DNA of 64,000 bases, taken from positions 1,736,001-1,800,000 of the forward strand of contig OY744465.1 in the NCBI GenBank assembly GCA_963556145.1, written 5' to 3'. Positions 1 through 11,029 of this stretch are shown one piece after another. The notes below the pieces were generated by a model that made no database searches, was not told where the DNA came from, and was given only the letters and a program-made list of their open reading frames with translations. The translations under genes and the position numbers were made by a program. Source of the stretch: Hygrocybe punicea. Lineage: Eukaryota > Basidiomycota > Agaricomycetes > Agaricales > Hygrophoraceae. Each line of letters opens with the position of its first letter. The first letter of the stretch is position 1.

Positions 1-372
1 CAATGATTCTCATTATATCCCTCAAAAACATGCAAAATACCCCATTTTTACCTGTTTTTGGTGGTTTTGATGATTATTGTGGACGGAATACTGGTCGGAT
101 CCCTTTAGTGTAAAGGAACACAATGTTTAGAATACTGTGGGGAGTGTTGAGAGCATTTTTACATATTTTTACAAGCAATAATTCTCATTATATCCCTCAA
201 AAATAGCGAAGAATACCCCAAAAATTGAGTTTTTGATGTTTCTTCTCCCAAAAAAAATACAGCCCATACCCGTGTGGGTACTGCGGGTATTCTGAGGCTG
301 GACTCGTACCCTTAACCCGTGGTACCCGTACTCTTAACCCCTGGGGGTATTGCATACCCTTGACCTGCCCTA
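1..372 (-). repeat. hAT-like repeat with TAGGG end, copy 1 (cut by window edge)
   Basis: Read on the minus strand this begins TAGGGCAGGTCAAGGG at 372 and continues to the window edge. It matches 28220-29203 in opposite orientation, apart from a 638-bp MITE present only in that second copy. The TAGGG terminus and GGGTAC-rich subterminal sequence resemble the element at 4427-6759. No target duplication can be checked because the other end lies outside the window. It abuts the integrase end of the Ty3 remnant and may have replaced that element's 3' LTR. Confidence 0.6.
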
Positions 373-468
373 TTCCATCCTCAGCGTTTCACATTCTCCC
401 ATCGTTGCCTCCACTGCCCTTTGTGTGGCTGCTAGTTTCATGCCGTCTCTCAGTATGAATGCATGGAG

Positions 469-1582
469 TCATCTGGCATTGAATAACCCATCTATCGGGT
501 CACCATTGACTGTCTCTAGCCAGTATGAATTACATAGGTGTTGCGCAATGTGGTGAGGTTGTGACCATTTAGGCAGAAGCTTCCGCTCTGCCTTGAAGGA
601 GTTATCTAGATCGCTCCAGTAGATTTGGACTAGTTGACCAATTTTAAATATAACCTCACTTGGTTGTTTCTTCAGTACCTTCCGATCAAAGGTCGCTTTC
701 CATCTTGCCGCGTGCTGTAACGCCTCCTTGTAACCATCAAGGCACTGTTGGGCTGCATAGACCATGTGCATGTTGATGTTGTCTGGTCTGACCATCACTG
801 TGCTCTCTGCTACATGTGTTTTCGGGGTGTTTATCGCCATACCAAGTGGTATTTCTTTAGGTGCAAATTTCAGTGACAGTAGTATCTGCCAGTTCAATCG
901 CCGGATTGCTTTTTCTAGATGATCTGGCCAGTTTTTTGGTAGTAGATCCCAATTCATGTTTTGGAACTCATCTGTGTCCTCACCCAACTCCGGTGCACAG
1001 AGTCGTTTTAGCACATGCAGTGGAAGCTTGTTGGTATTCTCGACTAGCCCATTTATCCAGGGTGCGTACGCTGCGACGATATGTGGGGTTGTTCCCCATT
1101 CCGTGCACAGGCTTCACACCTCCACGTTATCAAAGTGTGAGCTGCCGTCCATCATAAATGTCTCGAATGGTGCGTATCCATGGAATATCCACAATAGGCT
1201 CAAGCTAGTCATTTTAGCACTACCTGCTGTTTTAAATTTGTCAGCCCATACATGTTGGGAGCATGTGTCAAGGTATATGCCAATTGTGTGGAATCCCCCT
1301 TTTCCTGTCGGTAACTTGAGGTAGTCTCTGACTAGCAGCTCGAATTGGTGGCATCATGTGATGGGGCTTAACAGCGCGTGTATGTGTGCAGAGCTGAAGT
1401 TCTTGCATCATGCGCAGTCGTTAATCGCTGTTATGATGGAGTCATCCCATTTGGGGCTGCAAATCTTGTCCAATAATGCCATTTTGATTGTGTCCCTGCA
1501 CCAATGGCCTCCTTTCTCATGTTCTGTTTTGGCTAACTCCTTTGCCTCGGCTTTCATGACACATTCCACTTGGGAGCGGGCT
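469..1582 (-). pseudogene. Ty3 integrase remnant
   Basis: Just after the insertion the minus strand reads an HHCC-type start (AKTEHEKGGHWCRDTIKMAL), then a heavily stopped catalytic core between about 1400 and 1010. An open C-terminal domain follows (1014-469) with VLKxLCAPELGED, a tract like KIGQLVQIYWSDLDNSFKAE and SYWLETVNGDPIDGLFNAR. The catalytic D,D(35)E is not recoverable. The element cannot integrate. Confidence 0.75.
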
Positions 1583-1590
1583 CTTGTGCT

Positions 1591-2847
1591 TAGTGTTGCC
1601 GAAGTTCAGTTCGGTCCGGTTCCGAGCCTTTTTGGCGGAACCGCGAACTGAACTTCGGGTCCGGTTTGGCGCATGGCCAAACCTGGACCCGGACGGCATT
1701 GAACCGTCTCGCCGCGTTCGGTCTGGGTTCAGACCGAGGTTGGCTCACCCCATGAGCTCCGTTCTCCTCGCGAATGGCAGGCACGTATCAATTGATACGG
1801 CGCTACACTTCGCGAGGTAGTTGGGCTGCGGGGGAGCCGTCCGGTGCTGCTGCTGCTGCTGCTGCCGTCGCGTTGCTGCTGTTGCTGCGGCCGTTGGCGT
1901 TGTTGCTGCTGCTGCTGCTGCTGCTGCCATTGCTGCCGTTGCTGCTGTTGCTGCTGTTGCTGCTGCTGCCATTGCCGTGGCATTGCTGCTGTTGCCGCCA
2001 TTGCCGCTGTTGCCGCCGTTGCTGCTGCTGCCGTCACTGCTGCCATCGTTGCTGCCGTCATTGCTGCCGCTGCCGGCGCTGCTCCTGCTGCCGTTGCTGC
2101 TGCTGCTGCTGCTGGCCGTCGTGGTTGTCGTTGCCGTTGTTGTTGCCGCCGCTGGTGGTAGTGGTGGTGGTGGTGGTGGTGGTGTTGCAGCTGTCGCGCA
2201 TCCGTTGCTGCCGGCGCTGCTGCTTCTGTTGCTGCTGCCGTTGCTGCCAGTGCTGCTGCTTCTATTGCTGCTGCTGCTGCTTCTGCTGTTGCTGCTGCTG
2301 CTGGCCGTTGCCATCGTCGTTGCCTGGTTGCCATAGCCGTTCCCATTTCTGTTGCCGCCGCTGGTGGTGGTGGTGGTGGTGTGGCAGCTGTCGCACGTCC
2401 ATTGGCATTGGGTTGGCGTTGGCATCCATCTTGTGCCAAGATGGGTGTGGCCGCGACGTGGTCGCGGTCGAGTTCCCTGTCGCAAATGACATTAGTAAAG
2501 TTAAGAAAAGCTTGAAACTGACCTTCGCGTTGAGTGTTGATGTTGTGTTGCATGTTGATGTTGTGTTGCGTGAAAGCTACACGGTCACGGCCGGTCACAT
2601 GATACCATTTAACACGAAATAGTAAGTCAAGAAATACGAAAAACAAATGAAATAAATACCGTAAAAATAGCTGCGTTCGCGGTTTGGACGCGGTTTGGAG
2701 CCGTTCAGGAAATCCGGCGGGCCTTGAAACCCGGAACTGAACCCGCGGTCCGGTTCAGCACTTGGCTGAACTTAGACTGAACCTCGGGTTCGGTTCGGGG
2801 TTTGAACCGGGTTTGGCTAGGTTCGGAACCGAACTACGGCAACACTA
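1591..2847. mobile_element. Non-autonomous hAT-like element A, target duplication CTTGTGCT
   Basis: A 1257-bp element with termini TAGTGTTGCCGAAGTTC and, inverted, TAGTGTTGCCGTAGTTC. It is flanked by a perfect 8-bp duplication CTTGTGCT (1583-1590 and 2848-2855), as in the hAT superfamily. Both subterminal zones are dense in GGTTCGG/CCGAACC motifs, plausible transposase-binding repeats. The core (about 1845-2330) is CTG/CCG-type triplet repeat, which opens long low-complexity frames on both strands. No transposase is encoded. It is inserted in the Ty3 integrase and carries the symmetric module at 1766-1817. Confidence 0.9.
1766..1817. repeat. 52-bp symmetric module, copy 1 (element A)
   Basis: A two-fold symmetric block. 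Outer arm CCTCGCGAA (1766-1774) is the exact reverse complement of TTCGCGAGG (1809-1817). Both are equally far from the central perfect palindrome CGTATCAATTGATACG (1784-1799). It begins 175 bp from the left end of element A and is followed by the CTG repeat core. Confidence 0.85.
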
Positions 2848-2855
2848 CTTGTGCT

Positions 2856-3122
2856 GGTCCCACCTGCTACTTTCCATAGCTTACCATCTTCTATCATGTA
2901 CTGGGTTGCTCTGTGTTTTGCCCATTTTCTTTCTTTCAGGCTCGCTCCCATGTCCAATTCCACTAACACTTCAACAACCTCTTGGAATATTGGTTTGTTC
3001 TTGAATTGGTTTTGAAGATCTGTTATTTCAGTAGCTGGTGTTGCATTGAATATATTGTGCACTAGACCTTCCGCCACCTCCCAGTCCTCACTCACACACC
3101 AGCTACTGCCATCGCTGTGCAA
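2856..3122 (-). pseudogene. Ty3 linker and integrase N-terminal remnant
   Basis: The segment between RNase H and integrase, with DLQNQFKNKPIFQEVVEVL followed by RATQYMIEDGKLWKVAGGT, typical of the region before the integrase zinc domain. The frame is interrupted by the hAT-like element at 1591-2847. Removing the element and one copy of its target duplication restores the frame into the integrase at 1582. Confidence 0.65.
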
Positions 3123-3461
3123 TCTTGGCTGGTTCTCCCATTTTCTACTCAGCCCATCTGCAACTACATTGATTCGTCCCGGAACATGACGTATGTCTGT
3201 GATGCAGTGAGCTAGTACTCCATCTCACCAGCATGCATTGTAGTGGTTGTGCCTGACAGATCACGTGACCAGTCCCTTAGTCAGTAGCCCTTCTGGATGT
3301 AGTAGTCAGTTCATCCTATCCCATCGAGTCATCCCATCCAGACCTTTCCCTTCGAGTCCTGCGTGAGCCCCTGAGAGGTCCCTCAGGACCTCTCCTGCAT
3401 GTGTAGCACTTAGCTTGTCATTCATGAGAATATCTCGCAGTGCATGGCAGTCTGTTTCCAA

Positions 3462-3812
3462 TTAAATGGGGAATCCCCATGTTATGTCGGCAAATTTGTC
3501 TAGCGCGAATTTCAGTGCCGCGAACTCCAGTAGAAATGGCTTGTACTTCTCCTCGCTAGGTGATGTCCTTTTTGACACAAACCCCAATGGGTGTAATTTC
3601 TTGACTACCTTGCCACTTGGCAGCATTGTCTTGTTTCGCTGTGCTAGTATCCCTGCAAAGCCATCCTTGGAACTGTTGGTAGTGATGATGAAGGGTGTTC
3701 TGTCCCATTTCGGGCCCCATAAGACTGGCTCTGAAGTTAGTGCGATTTTGAGTGCAAGGAATGCCTTAGTGTGTTCCTCTTGCCATCTTCCCTTGAGCTT
3801 GTGTGCTGCCAT
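3462..3812 (-). pseudogene. Ty3 RNase H remnant
   Basis: The RNase H domain following RT. It reads EHTKAFLALKIALTSEPVL, then a degraded TTNSSKDGFAGILAQ in which the expected DASxxGxG acidic residue is Asn/Ser, then EEKYKPFLLEFAALKFALDKF, the usual E-containing helix. The first catalytic Asp looks lost. A short gap with stops (3813-3920) separates it from RT. Confidence 0.75.
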
Positions 3813-3920
3813 TACTCTTCGGTAGACTGTTTTTGTGTGCTTCTCAGGTAGTTCGACCTCTCAAAGTAGGTCGCATAGCAGTTGTTCCATTTTAGCATAT
3901 CCTTGGATGAGGTCTCTGAA

Positions 3921-4418
3921 CTATCCTGTAATTCTGATGAACGCTGCCAGGTTTCTTGCATCTTTAGGTTGTTCCCAGTCTACAATTGCAGTGAGCTTTG
4001 CGAGATCCGGTTGGACGCCGTTCGGGCCTACTGTTGCGCCTGCAAAGACCGTCTTGGTCATGAAGAACTTCAATTTCTTTGCCGATAGTGACAGGTTCCT
4101 CTCGCGGATGCGCTGGAATATTCTAGTCAGCTTCGCTATCATCTCCTCAAACTCATCTGCCACTGTGCCTCCGTCATCAACCAGTAGTTCCATTATGTCT
4201 TCTGCTAGCAGATTGACCAGGTTTGATGCGGTAACATGCGCAAATGTTGACAGTGCACCTGTTAGTCCAAATGGCATCTTTGCATAGCCCAAGTACCCTC
4301 AGCCTTCGACGTAGAATGCTGTATATGGTATGGATTCTTCAGCTATTCGGACAGTGTAAAATCCAGATGCAAAATTGAACATGGATATCCATCGGTGTCC
4401 ACTCAATCTTTGTTGTTT
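3921..4418 (-). pseudogene. Ty3 reverse transcriptase remnant
   Basis: The RT palm. MFNFASGFYTVRIAEES leads to YTAFYVEG, then KMPFGLTGALSTFAHVT, then the catalytic loop ELLVDDGG. AGATVGPNGVQPDLAKLTAIV follows, as in basidiomycete Ty3 elements. An in-frame TGA interrupts between YVEG and GYL near 4296, where related elements have arginine; CGA to TGA is the simplest cause. The N-terminal part of RT is missing at the junction with the element at 4427. Confidence 0.8.
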
Positions 4419-4468
4419 CATCCATATAGGGTATAGCACGGGTTCGGGTAAACCCGTGGTTTTCAGGC

Positions 4469-5768
4469 TAGTGTTGGGGAAGTTCGGTCTCAGACCGACC
4501 CAAACCCGGTTTAGACCGAACCGAAACCGCCGGTTTCGGTTTCGGTTTGGGAAATTTCGGCTGAGACCGAACCGTTCAGTCTCCGGTTTGGAGATTTGGC
4601 CGCGGGCCGAAACGGTTTCAAACTCAGTTTGAACCGCAAACCGACAGTCCAAAGTCGGCTACATGGCTGACTTCGAAAGTCACCCAAAGTCACCAACCCC
4701 ACCAACAACACCCCCGATATACGCCAAACGAAGACGATGGAGCACCCGAGGTCGACAAAACGGGCGGCGGGGTACTCCCTGCCGCCCGCGTATGTTTTTT
4801 ATTTTTATTTATTCGAACTTAACTAATGCATTTACAAATTACAGGTTGATGCACCACGGCCACCACCACCACCACCACCACCACCACCACGACAACGGCA
4901 ACGACAACGGCGACGGTTACAACCACCGTCAACGCCACGCCGGACACGCCCACAGCAACGCCCACAGCCCACCCCCAGCGCCACGCCAAACGCGTTCAAA
5001 ACGCGCGCCAAACGTACGTGAATGGGGTGGAGTCAACAAGGTGGAAGAGCAGCAGGGGTGGTGCATCCACCCCACTCCTTCGTGGTATGTACCTTTATTC
5101 ATTTTTTCACTGATTTATTCATCCATTATAGAATGCGGCACCGTACCACCACCACCACGCAACACTAACACCACCGAGGAAGGCCAACGCGGGGTCAACC
5201 CGGCCGTCGTCGTGTGTACAACGCGTATGACGCGTCCGGACACCCTCGCGAAGAGGCTCCTATGCCACCACCACCACGCGTCCGCCGAAAACAACCAAAG
5301 CGGCCCAGCCGTCGTCGCGTGCACAACGCGTATGACGCATGGGGCACCACCACCACCACCACCACCACCACCACCACCATCACGCGTCCACCGAAAACGG
5401 CCAATGCGGTCAACCCACATCGCATGTACAACGCGTGTGACGCGTCGGGACACCCATGGAGAAGCCCGCGTGCGGCTCAATGCCGGCACAGGGTGTGCCA
5501 GCACCCCAGCACCCCAATCTCACCTCGCAAACAGGCTGGCCACGTCAATTGACGTGCGCAGCACTGTTGCGAGGTCAGAATGGTGCAGGGGCACTGAGCA
5601 CTAGCGGTCCGCGGTTCAGACTGCGTTTGGACCGAAACCGAACCGATGCAAACCGTTTGCATCGGTTTCGGTCTGGTTTGGGGACTTTGGGTGGAAAACC
5701 GGACCATTCGGTTTCCGGTTTGGGCAAAAAGGCCCCAAACCGGACCAAACCGAACTTCCCCAACACTA
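4469..5768. mobile_element. Non-autonomous hAT-like element B nested in C, target duplication TTTCAGGC
   Basis: A 1300-bp element with termini TAGTGTTGGGGAAGTTCGG at both ends (inverted), flanked by a perfect 8-bp duplication TTTCAGGC (4461-4468 and 5769-5776). Subterminal zones are packed with ACCGAAACCG-type motifs. The interior has two CAC trinucleotide tracts (about 4860-4890 and 5342-5380) and repeats of ACAACGCGTATGACGC. No transposase is present. It sits 42 bp inside element C, so it is younger than C, which is younger than the Ty3 copy. Confidence 0.9.
5523..5574. repeat. 52-bp symmetric module, copy 2 (element B)
   Basis: CCTCGCAAA (5523-5531) mirrors GTTGCGAGG (5566-5574) around the perfect palindrome CACGTCAATTGACGTG (5541-5556). 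Length and spacing are the same as copy 1. It ends 194 bp from the right end of element B. Confidence 0.8.
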
Positions 5769-6117
5769 TTTCAGGCTGCGGGTTGATCGGGTACGGGTAC
5801 GGTGTCCCAATTTGTTAACCCGTGTACTACTGCACACCCTTACCCGCGGTAGACGGGTATCCATGGGTTAGCACAGAGGGCCGCAAGCCCCAAAGGTATG
5901 TTTTTTTTTTACTTTTAATTCATTCATTTAACATATCTAATAATTCAGTTATACCCAAACCGCCGCCACCACCATCACCACACCAACCAACAACAGCAAC
6001 AACAACATGGTGACAAAGGGAAACGGCTGGGAGAGTGGTGCGCCCACTTACCAGCACAGGTACATGCCCGAATCATTCACCACCGACATCGGCTAACCCC
6101 CTGCCTTCCAGTCCACA

Positions 6118-6170
6118 CCTCGCAAATGACGTTGACGCATCAGTCGATGCGTCAACGCATGTTCGCAAGG
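6118..6170. repeat. Symmetric module, copy 3 (element C, internal)
   Basis: CCTCGCAAA at 6118 and TTCGCAAGG ending at 6170 flank a longer palindrome, GTTGACGCATC / GATGCGTCAAC. Its centre is CAGTCG instead of CAATTG. It is one base off perfect symmetry and lies 589 bp from the right end of element C, so it is a second copy in that element. Confidence 0.65.
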
Positions 6171-6521
6171 TCTCCAGCACGGAGACACACACGAAGACCT
6201 TGCGACAGCACGGCGACGGTGATGAGGGTGACGTGGACAGGGTGATGTGGACAGGGCAATGCAGACAGGGCAACGCAGACAGGGCAACACGGACAGGGCA
6301 ATGTGGACGTGGACGACGAGGGCCCGGATGATGATGAGGGCCAGAACGATGATGGCCAGGACAACGACGGCCACGACAATGACAGCCACGACGATGCCAG
6401 CCAATTGGCCAATGGTGACGATGTTGGCAATGACGCGACGTGGGACAAGAATGGGCCAGGGGGTGGAGGGCCATGGGGCTGTCAAAAACAATGTTGGCAG
6501 GACCATGGCCCCCTCAAATGA

Positions 6522-6575
6522 CCTTGCGAACCGCATCAGCCGCATGTCAATTGACATGGCAAGGCATTCACGAGG
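6522..6575. repeat. Symmetric module, copy 4 (element C, end-proximal)
   Basis: CCTTGCGAA (6522) and TTCACGAGG (6567-6575) flank the perfect palindrome CATGTCAATTGACATG (6543-6558). The left spacer is about 4 bp longer than in copy 1. It ends 184 bp from the right end of element C. Confidence 0.7.
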
Positions 6576-6767
6576 TCAACAATGACCAGGACGGAGTGGG
6601 ACGAGCCCCCACCCGCTACCCGCACAGTGACGCGGGTAACCACTATACCCATGTCCGATGGCGGGTGATGCAGACCCGGACCTGTGACGGGTGCGGTGTC
6701 TGCGGGTACGGGTACGGTGTTCGGCCTGGGGACCCACGGGTCACCCGTGCTACACCCTACATCCATA

Positions 6768-7132
6768 TGTCGCCCTGTAGCATTGGTGCGACTCACGTCA
6801 CTTTCTTGACTTTGCCAAAGTTCTGGCAGATGAAGCTTTCTGTACATACGACTGCATATTGCCGGTATTAAGGCGCCGTCATCGAATAGACTTTTTATCT
6901 TTGCCTCCTCCCCTTGTGTGCCCTTTAGAACAATGTTGTGTTCGAATGGTACACTGGGCTGTTGTCCTCCTTCCTCGCTCGTTGAGTACATGTCAACTAT
7001 TTCACATTCATGTATCGACATTTGTACATTGTTGACAGTATTGAGGGCATCGGGGAGGTCTGGGCTCTTGTCCCCTCGCAGTGACTCATTGTGTGGGGGG
7101 ATGCTTGTGACTAGACTGCGTTTATGGGCCAT
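6768..7132 (-). pseudogene. Ty3 retropepsin remnant
   Basis: A minus-strand protease segment. The active-site loop reads SLFDDGALI, where basidiomycete Ty3 proteases carry DDGA, followed by a typical stretch ending near NATGRHMD. The frame runs straight into the hAT-like element at 4427-6759, whose target duplication CATCCATA lies here. On the far side the sequence resumes in the middle of RT, so the linker and N-terminal RT portion were apparently lost before or with the insertion. Confidence 0.6.
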
Positions 7133-7290
7133 CTGTTCGTCCTTCAGACAGATGGCCCTTCCTCTTTTCCCTGGTTCTCCTGTTCCTGCTCATGTTCCTC
7201 CCAGTCGTTTGTAGTGTCTTCCATCGTTACTAGCTGGATAGGTACTGTTAAGTCGCGATTGAAGTGGCCAAGAATTGATCCACAAATGGC

Positions 7291-8375
7291 TCACCACGCT
7301 CCCTCCCATAGTGGTAGGCCTTGATTGCATGGGAGCGGGCATTTGGGGCCTCTGTGTCCATGCATGCCACACCTATAACATTCCCCTGAGCATATCATCA
7401 CTGTCCCAGGAGTAAGTGGCACTGGGGTATTAGCATGGACCCTCGCATCTTCGCCGTGTTTTGTGATCCATTGTTGTACTTGTGTGCAGTATGTGACTAG
7501 GCCTTGTGGTGTGTTGGGATGGTGTACTAGGTTATTAATACATTTGCGTAACGCGTCTTTGTCGGCCTGTGTTGGAGGTGCTCTGGTGTTTGTCGTGATC
7601 ACTCGTTGGGGCTGATATCCCCACTTGATGTTCCCTTTTCCTCCTCCATTGGATGTAAATGGGTCTCCACTGTTCAGCTTTGTAGGTGACATTCTGGCAA
7701 ACCGTGTGGGATTGGTGTTGGTGGGTGTCACGAGTGACGTCCTCGATAGTTGCATTCGTACGCCGGCCATGGGGGAAGCTTCGAGCTGTTGTAGGTGACT
7801 GGTGAGTTCCTGTTTTTCCTCCACTGCTTTTTTCAGCTTCTCTGCTCTGTCTTTGATGTGCTCTAGGTCAATCTCCCTGATTGCTTTGGTGAACTCCTCC
7901 CAGTTCGCATGCATCGAGGAGACCTTCTGTTTGATGAGGTCGGGCAGTTGTTTTCGTACTTGGCTTATGTACGTTGTCGTTCGTTCGATGTTGGCTCTGA
8001 TGGCTAGGCGCAGTTGATGTGTGTCCATGCACTGAGTCCTCCTACATCTACTTTCTTCCCTAGGTCTTCTTCTTTCAGTTGTAGTTTGAGTAGTTCATCT
8101 TCGTATTCGATTTGTGTTTTCCTCACTTGTTTTACTTTCGGCCATTTTTTCGCGAATGCTTCTTTCAGTTTAGGCCATGTGGCCTTGTCTGCTGGGTCGA
8201 GATTGTCAAGCCAGTCGTCTGCGGGACTGGACAAATGTAGATAGTTCTCAAATGCTTCCAATTTAGCCTTATCGTCATCTCCATGCGTATCTCTGAGGAA
8301 CGCTCGCATGAAGTCCTGCACATTCTCTCCTTCATGGCTGTCACCCCAGAATGGCTCTACAGTCAATGGTGCCAT
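7291..8375 (-). pseudogene. Ty3 Gag remnant with CCHC zinc knuckle
   Basis: The structural protein of the Ty3 element. The first frame (8375-8004) starts MAPLTVEPFWGD and contains the tryptophan-rich, helical part typical of Ty3 Gag. The reading continues in another frame (8028-7291) with a charged coiled-coil-like stretch. It ends in a CCHC knuckle, CYRCGMHGHRGPKC, near its C terminus, which in this family binds genomic RNA. One frameshift near 8030 joins the halves. It lies upstream of the protease in element order. Confidence 0.8.
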
Positions 8376-8691
8376 TCTTCTAAGTTTGACTATGGGTGCA
8401 TTTGTCGAGGTGTTTTGGATGTGGGTTGGGGGTGTTACTGATTGGTTTCAACGTGGCGGTGAAGTAGGGGGTGTTTGTTGCTTTAGGCGACTTTTGAATC
8501 CAAAGGATTTGGGTGAATGGGATCTGGATGGGGTGCTCGAAGGTGTTATCAATGATTCTGAGGATGGTGGTAACAATTCGGCACTGGTGGTGTAAGGGAT
8601 GAAACGGCCGTTCAACTTTGATCTTATTTTGGGTGCCAGGGTGGGCTCATGGACTATTGTTACTGTGCTAGTGATTATTCGGTGGGTACTC

Positions 8692-10436
8692 TGTCATGAT
8701 CCAAAAAGGATTCGGATCAAAACATAGCAATATGCTGTCACTAGTCACCATCCCTACAGCGCACATCACATTACAAGGACCATTCATACTGGAATGCCCC
8801 CATCTGCATATGGAGTAGAAAGGAATACCCTTATCTGCATATAGGACACACAGGAAATCCTTATCTGCACATAGGACATACATGAAACCCTTATCTATAC
8901 AAGGGACATGCAAGGAAACCCTTATCTACAGAAGGGACATGCAAGAAAACCCTTATCTATGCAGAAGAAATGAAGGAATACCCTTATCTTAACTGATAAG
9001 GCCCCCAAAACATCTTATCAGAGGCCAAAGAAGCACAAGAAGCACAGCCACATCCTTATCTCCAATCATAGAGATAACACATGCCACCCATCATTCCCTG
9101 ATCAAGAAGCACATCACATTTCATATCAATTGATCAAATACAGCCCAGCCCTGATCTTATCTTTTTCTTAACTGATAAGGATACCCACATGGCATGGCAT
9201 CAATTGATCAAGAAGCACAGCCTCAGGAAGATGATTCTAGAAGCATAGCCTGGCACAGCCCTTGCCTTTGATTCACACACCCAAGATTGGACCAGCAACA
9301 TGACTCACTCCCATCAAATGTGACTCATTGGTCTATCCATGACAAATTATGACCCTTATGACATACTCATGACCCCCCATGACTCATTATGACCCCCCAT
9401 GACTAATTATGACTATTTCTGACTCATTATGCCCCCTCCTTTGATTATAATTCCTATGTGACTCATTAATTGACTCTGTATGAGTCACAAACCCATGCCT
9501 TCCTTTCTTATGACTCCTTATGAGTCATAACCCCCCCATGCCTTTCATCATTATGACTCCTTATGAGTCATAAACCTATGCCTCTCCCCTATATGACTCC
9601 CCATGAGTCATATCCTATGCTCTCCATTTCATATACCATTCTATGACTCAGTATGACTCCTGCTGTAGAATAGGTATATATAGAGCCCAGTTTCTGCTGG
9701 AGATGGCTCAGTCACCTAATCTGACAGGCCCAGTCACAGGACAGTCCCTCTCCCAGATTCTGATTCACCCCATCTGTATTTGTTTGTATTACCTACTTTG
9801 GTAGTAGCTAGTACCCAAATACCAATTGCAGTTCAAGTCATCATTCATTTGTTTAAGGATATCAATCTCAGATATATTGATACTCCCTTATTACTTGTTT
9901 GATATATATTCTTTGTGTTCTGTCACGTAGTACAGTCACATTCAATTTCTTTCAAGTTCTATTGATCATCACCAAAGATATCCCAGTGCTTTATTCTGCA
10001 CTAGTAGCCAATGTGCGTTTGAAGCTTCGGAATAAAGTCCGATATCTTGATCATCAATCCTACTTGCCTATTGTTCAGTTCATTCATTCTGTACATAGTA
10101 TTTTGTCACACCTCCCTTTTTGTTTGACATCTACTGTTACACTCGCCCATCGCCCATCGCCTATCGCCCATCGTCCATAATCTATCGCTCATCTCTATTG
10201 TACCTCTGCTCATTGTATACTTGCTACTTGTATACTTGACTGTTGTACACTCGTTCATCTTACACTGTTCATACTTGCTTGAGTTATTATCCGCTTATAC
10301 TCTCGCATACCTCTTGTCACTCAAAGTCTTTACCTTCAGTAGGGAAGACCTCACTGTTCACTCATCCTCTATAAGTCATACATCTGACTTATATTATTGT
10401 CAAGTATTTGTTGTATCCCTCAAAGCTAACCTTTGA
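8692..10436 (+). repeat. LTR-like control region with TATA box and arrays of short sites
   Basis: No gene is visible. From TGTCATGATCC at 8692 there are imperfect roughly 33-bp tandem repeats built on CCCTTATCT (8800-8990). Further CTTATC/GATAAG motifs follow to 9180, then a dense run of ATGACTC/TGACTCA and palindromic TATGACTC-TATGAGTCATA (9300-9660). A TATA-like GGTATATATAGAG follows at about 9672. CT-rich sequence with a degenerate repeat of CGCCCATCG (10140-10170) comes after that. This order resembles U3-R-U5 of a large plus-strand LTR, but no second copy or target duplication was found, so solo LTR is an inference. Confidence 0.45.
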
Positions 10437-11015
10437 TAGGATTCACACCACAACCCAACCACCCAACAGGAATACCCCAGAGTTATTAAAGAGCTAAATC
10501 CTTGTTCCTAAAGGACAACAAGGTAATTTCCCGATCAACGACGCACTCCGGAAACCCTTGGTGTGGATTTGTTCAAACACTTCCCACGCAAAACAACTCA
10601 TATGTGTCTGATGGGTGTGGGATGCTCGTGTTTGATGGATCTTGTCAGTGTGGTGTACTTGTGTTTGATGGATCTCGTTCGGAATGCTCGTGTGTGATGG
10701 GGATTCTCGGGTTTGGCTTTATACTTGTTGTGATAGCAGACTATGGGGTGCCGTGAGGCCTTGATGCTCGTGTGCTGTGGAAGTTGGCGGTGCTCGTGTG
10801 TGATGGCGACTTGATATTCTTTTGTGGAAGTGCGTGTGGGTGCTAAGAACTAAGAGATTGCATGAGTTCAAATCGTGCACTCATCACCAGGTGGAGTGGG
10901 CACTAGTGATGATCTCTATATGGATGCGTGTCATAGTCTCCGATAATGTCTCTCTCTATCTCTAGCTGTGCATCTAAGTCTGAACATCATGTGATATGCT
11001 GACTAAGCATATCAT
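10437..11015. other. No gene; degenerate TGCTCGTGTGTGATGG repeats
   Basis: Several diverged copies of a TGCTCGTGTTTGATGG-like unit occur at 10620-10810. I see no supported gene here. It lies between the LTR-like region and the Copia remnant. Confidence 0.4.
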
Positions 11016-11029
11016 GTGCCTCCCACTAC

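Larger units (their letters stand above)
4427..6759. mobile_element. Non-autonomous hAT-like element C (TAGGGT ends), target duplication CATCCATA
   Basis: Termini are TAGGGTATAGCACGGGT and, inverted, TAGGGTGTAGCACGGGT (16 of 17 identical). They are flanked by a perfect 8-bp duplication CATCCATA at 4419-4426 and 6760-6767. Subterminal zones are rich in GGGTAC/GACGGGT motifs. Its own length without the nested element B and its duplication is about 1.0 kb. There is no transposase. The interior has degenerate GACAACGAC-type repeats and two copies of the symmetric module. It is inserted in the Ty3 element at the protease/RT junction. Confidence 0.88.
373..8375 (-). mobile_element. Decayed Ty3/Gypsy LTR retrotransposon with nested insertions
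   Basis: Gag, protease, reverse transcriptase, RNase H and integrase remains lie in canonical order on the minus strand, from Gag near 8375 to the integrase end near 469. Three elements are inserted: 1591-2847, and 4427-6759 which itself contains 4469-5768. Without them the remnant is about 4.4 kb. Frameshifts, in-frame stops and the absence of the N-terminal RT segment make it non-functional. I could not identify a matching LTR pair; the 3' end meets the repeat at 1-372. It acted as a landing pad for younger hAT-like elements. Confidence 0.85.

Noticed and set aside
1729..2646. Long frames on both strands giving poly-Q, poly-A, poly-L and poly-C proteins
   Set aside because: They are produced by a CTG/CCG triplet core that is open in all six frames and lies inside a non-autonomous element with defined ends.
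4663..5604. His-rich protein (HHHHHHHHHH run)
   Set aside because: The run comes from a CAC microsatellite inside element B, and the frame has no conserved domain.
8800..9000. A CRISPR-like repeat array
   Set aside because: The CCCTTATCT repeats are imperfect, the spacers are not unique, there are no cas genes, and the genome is eukaryotic.
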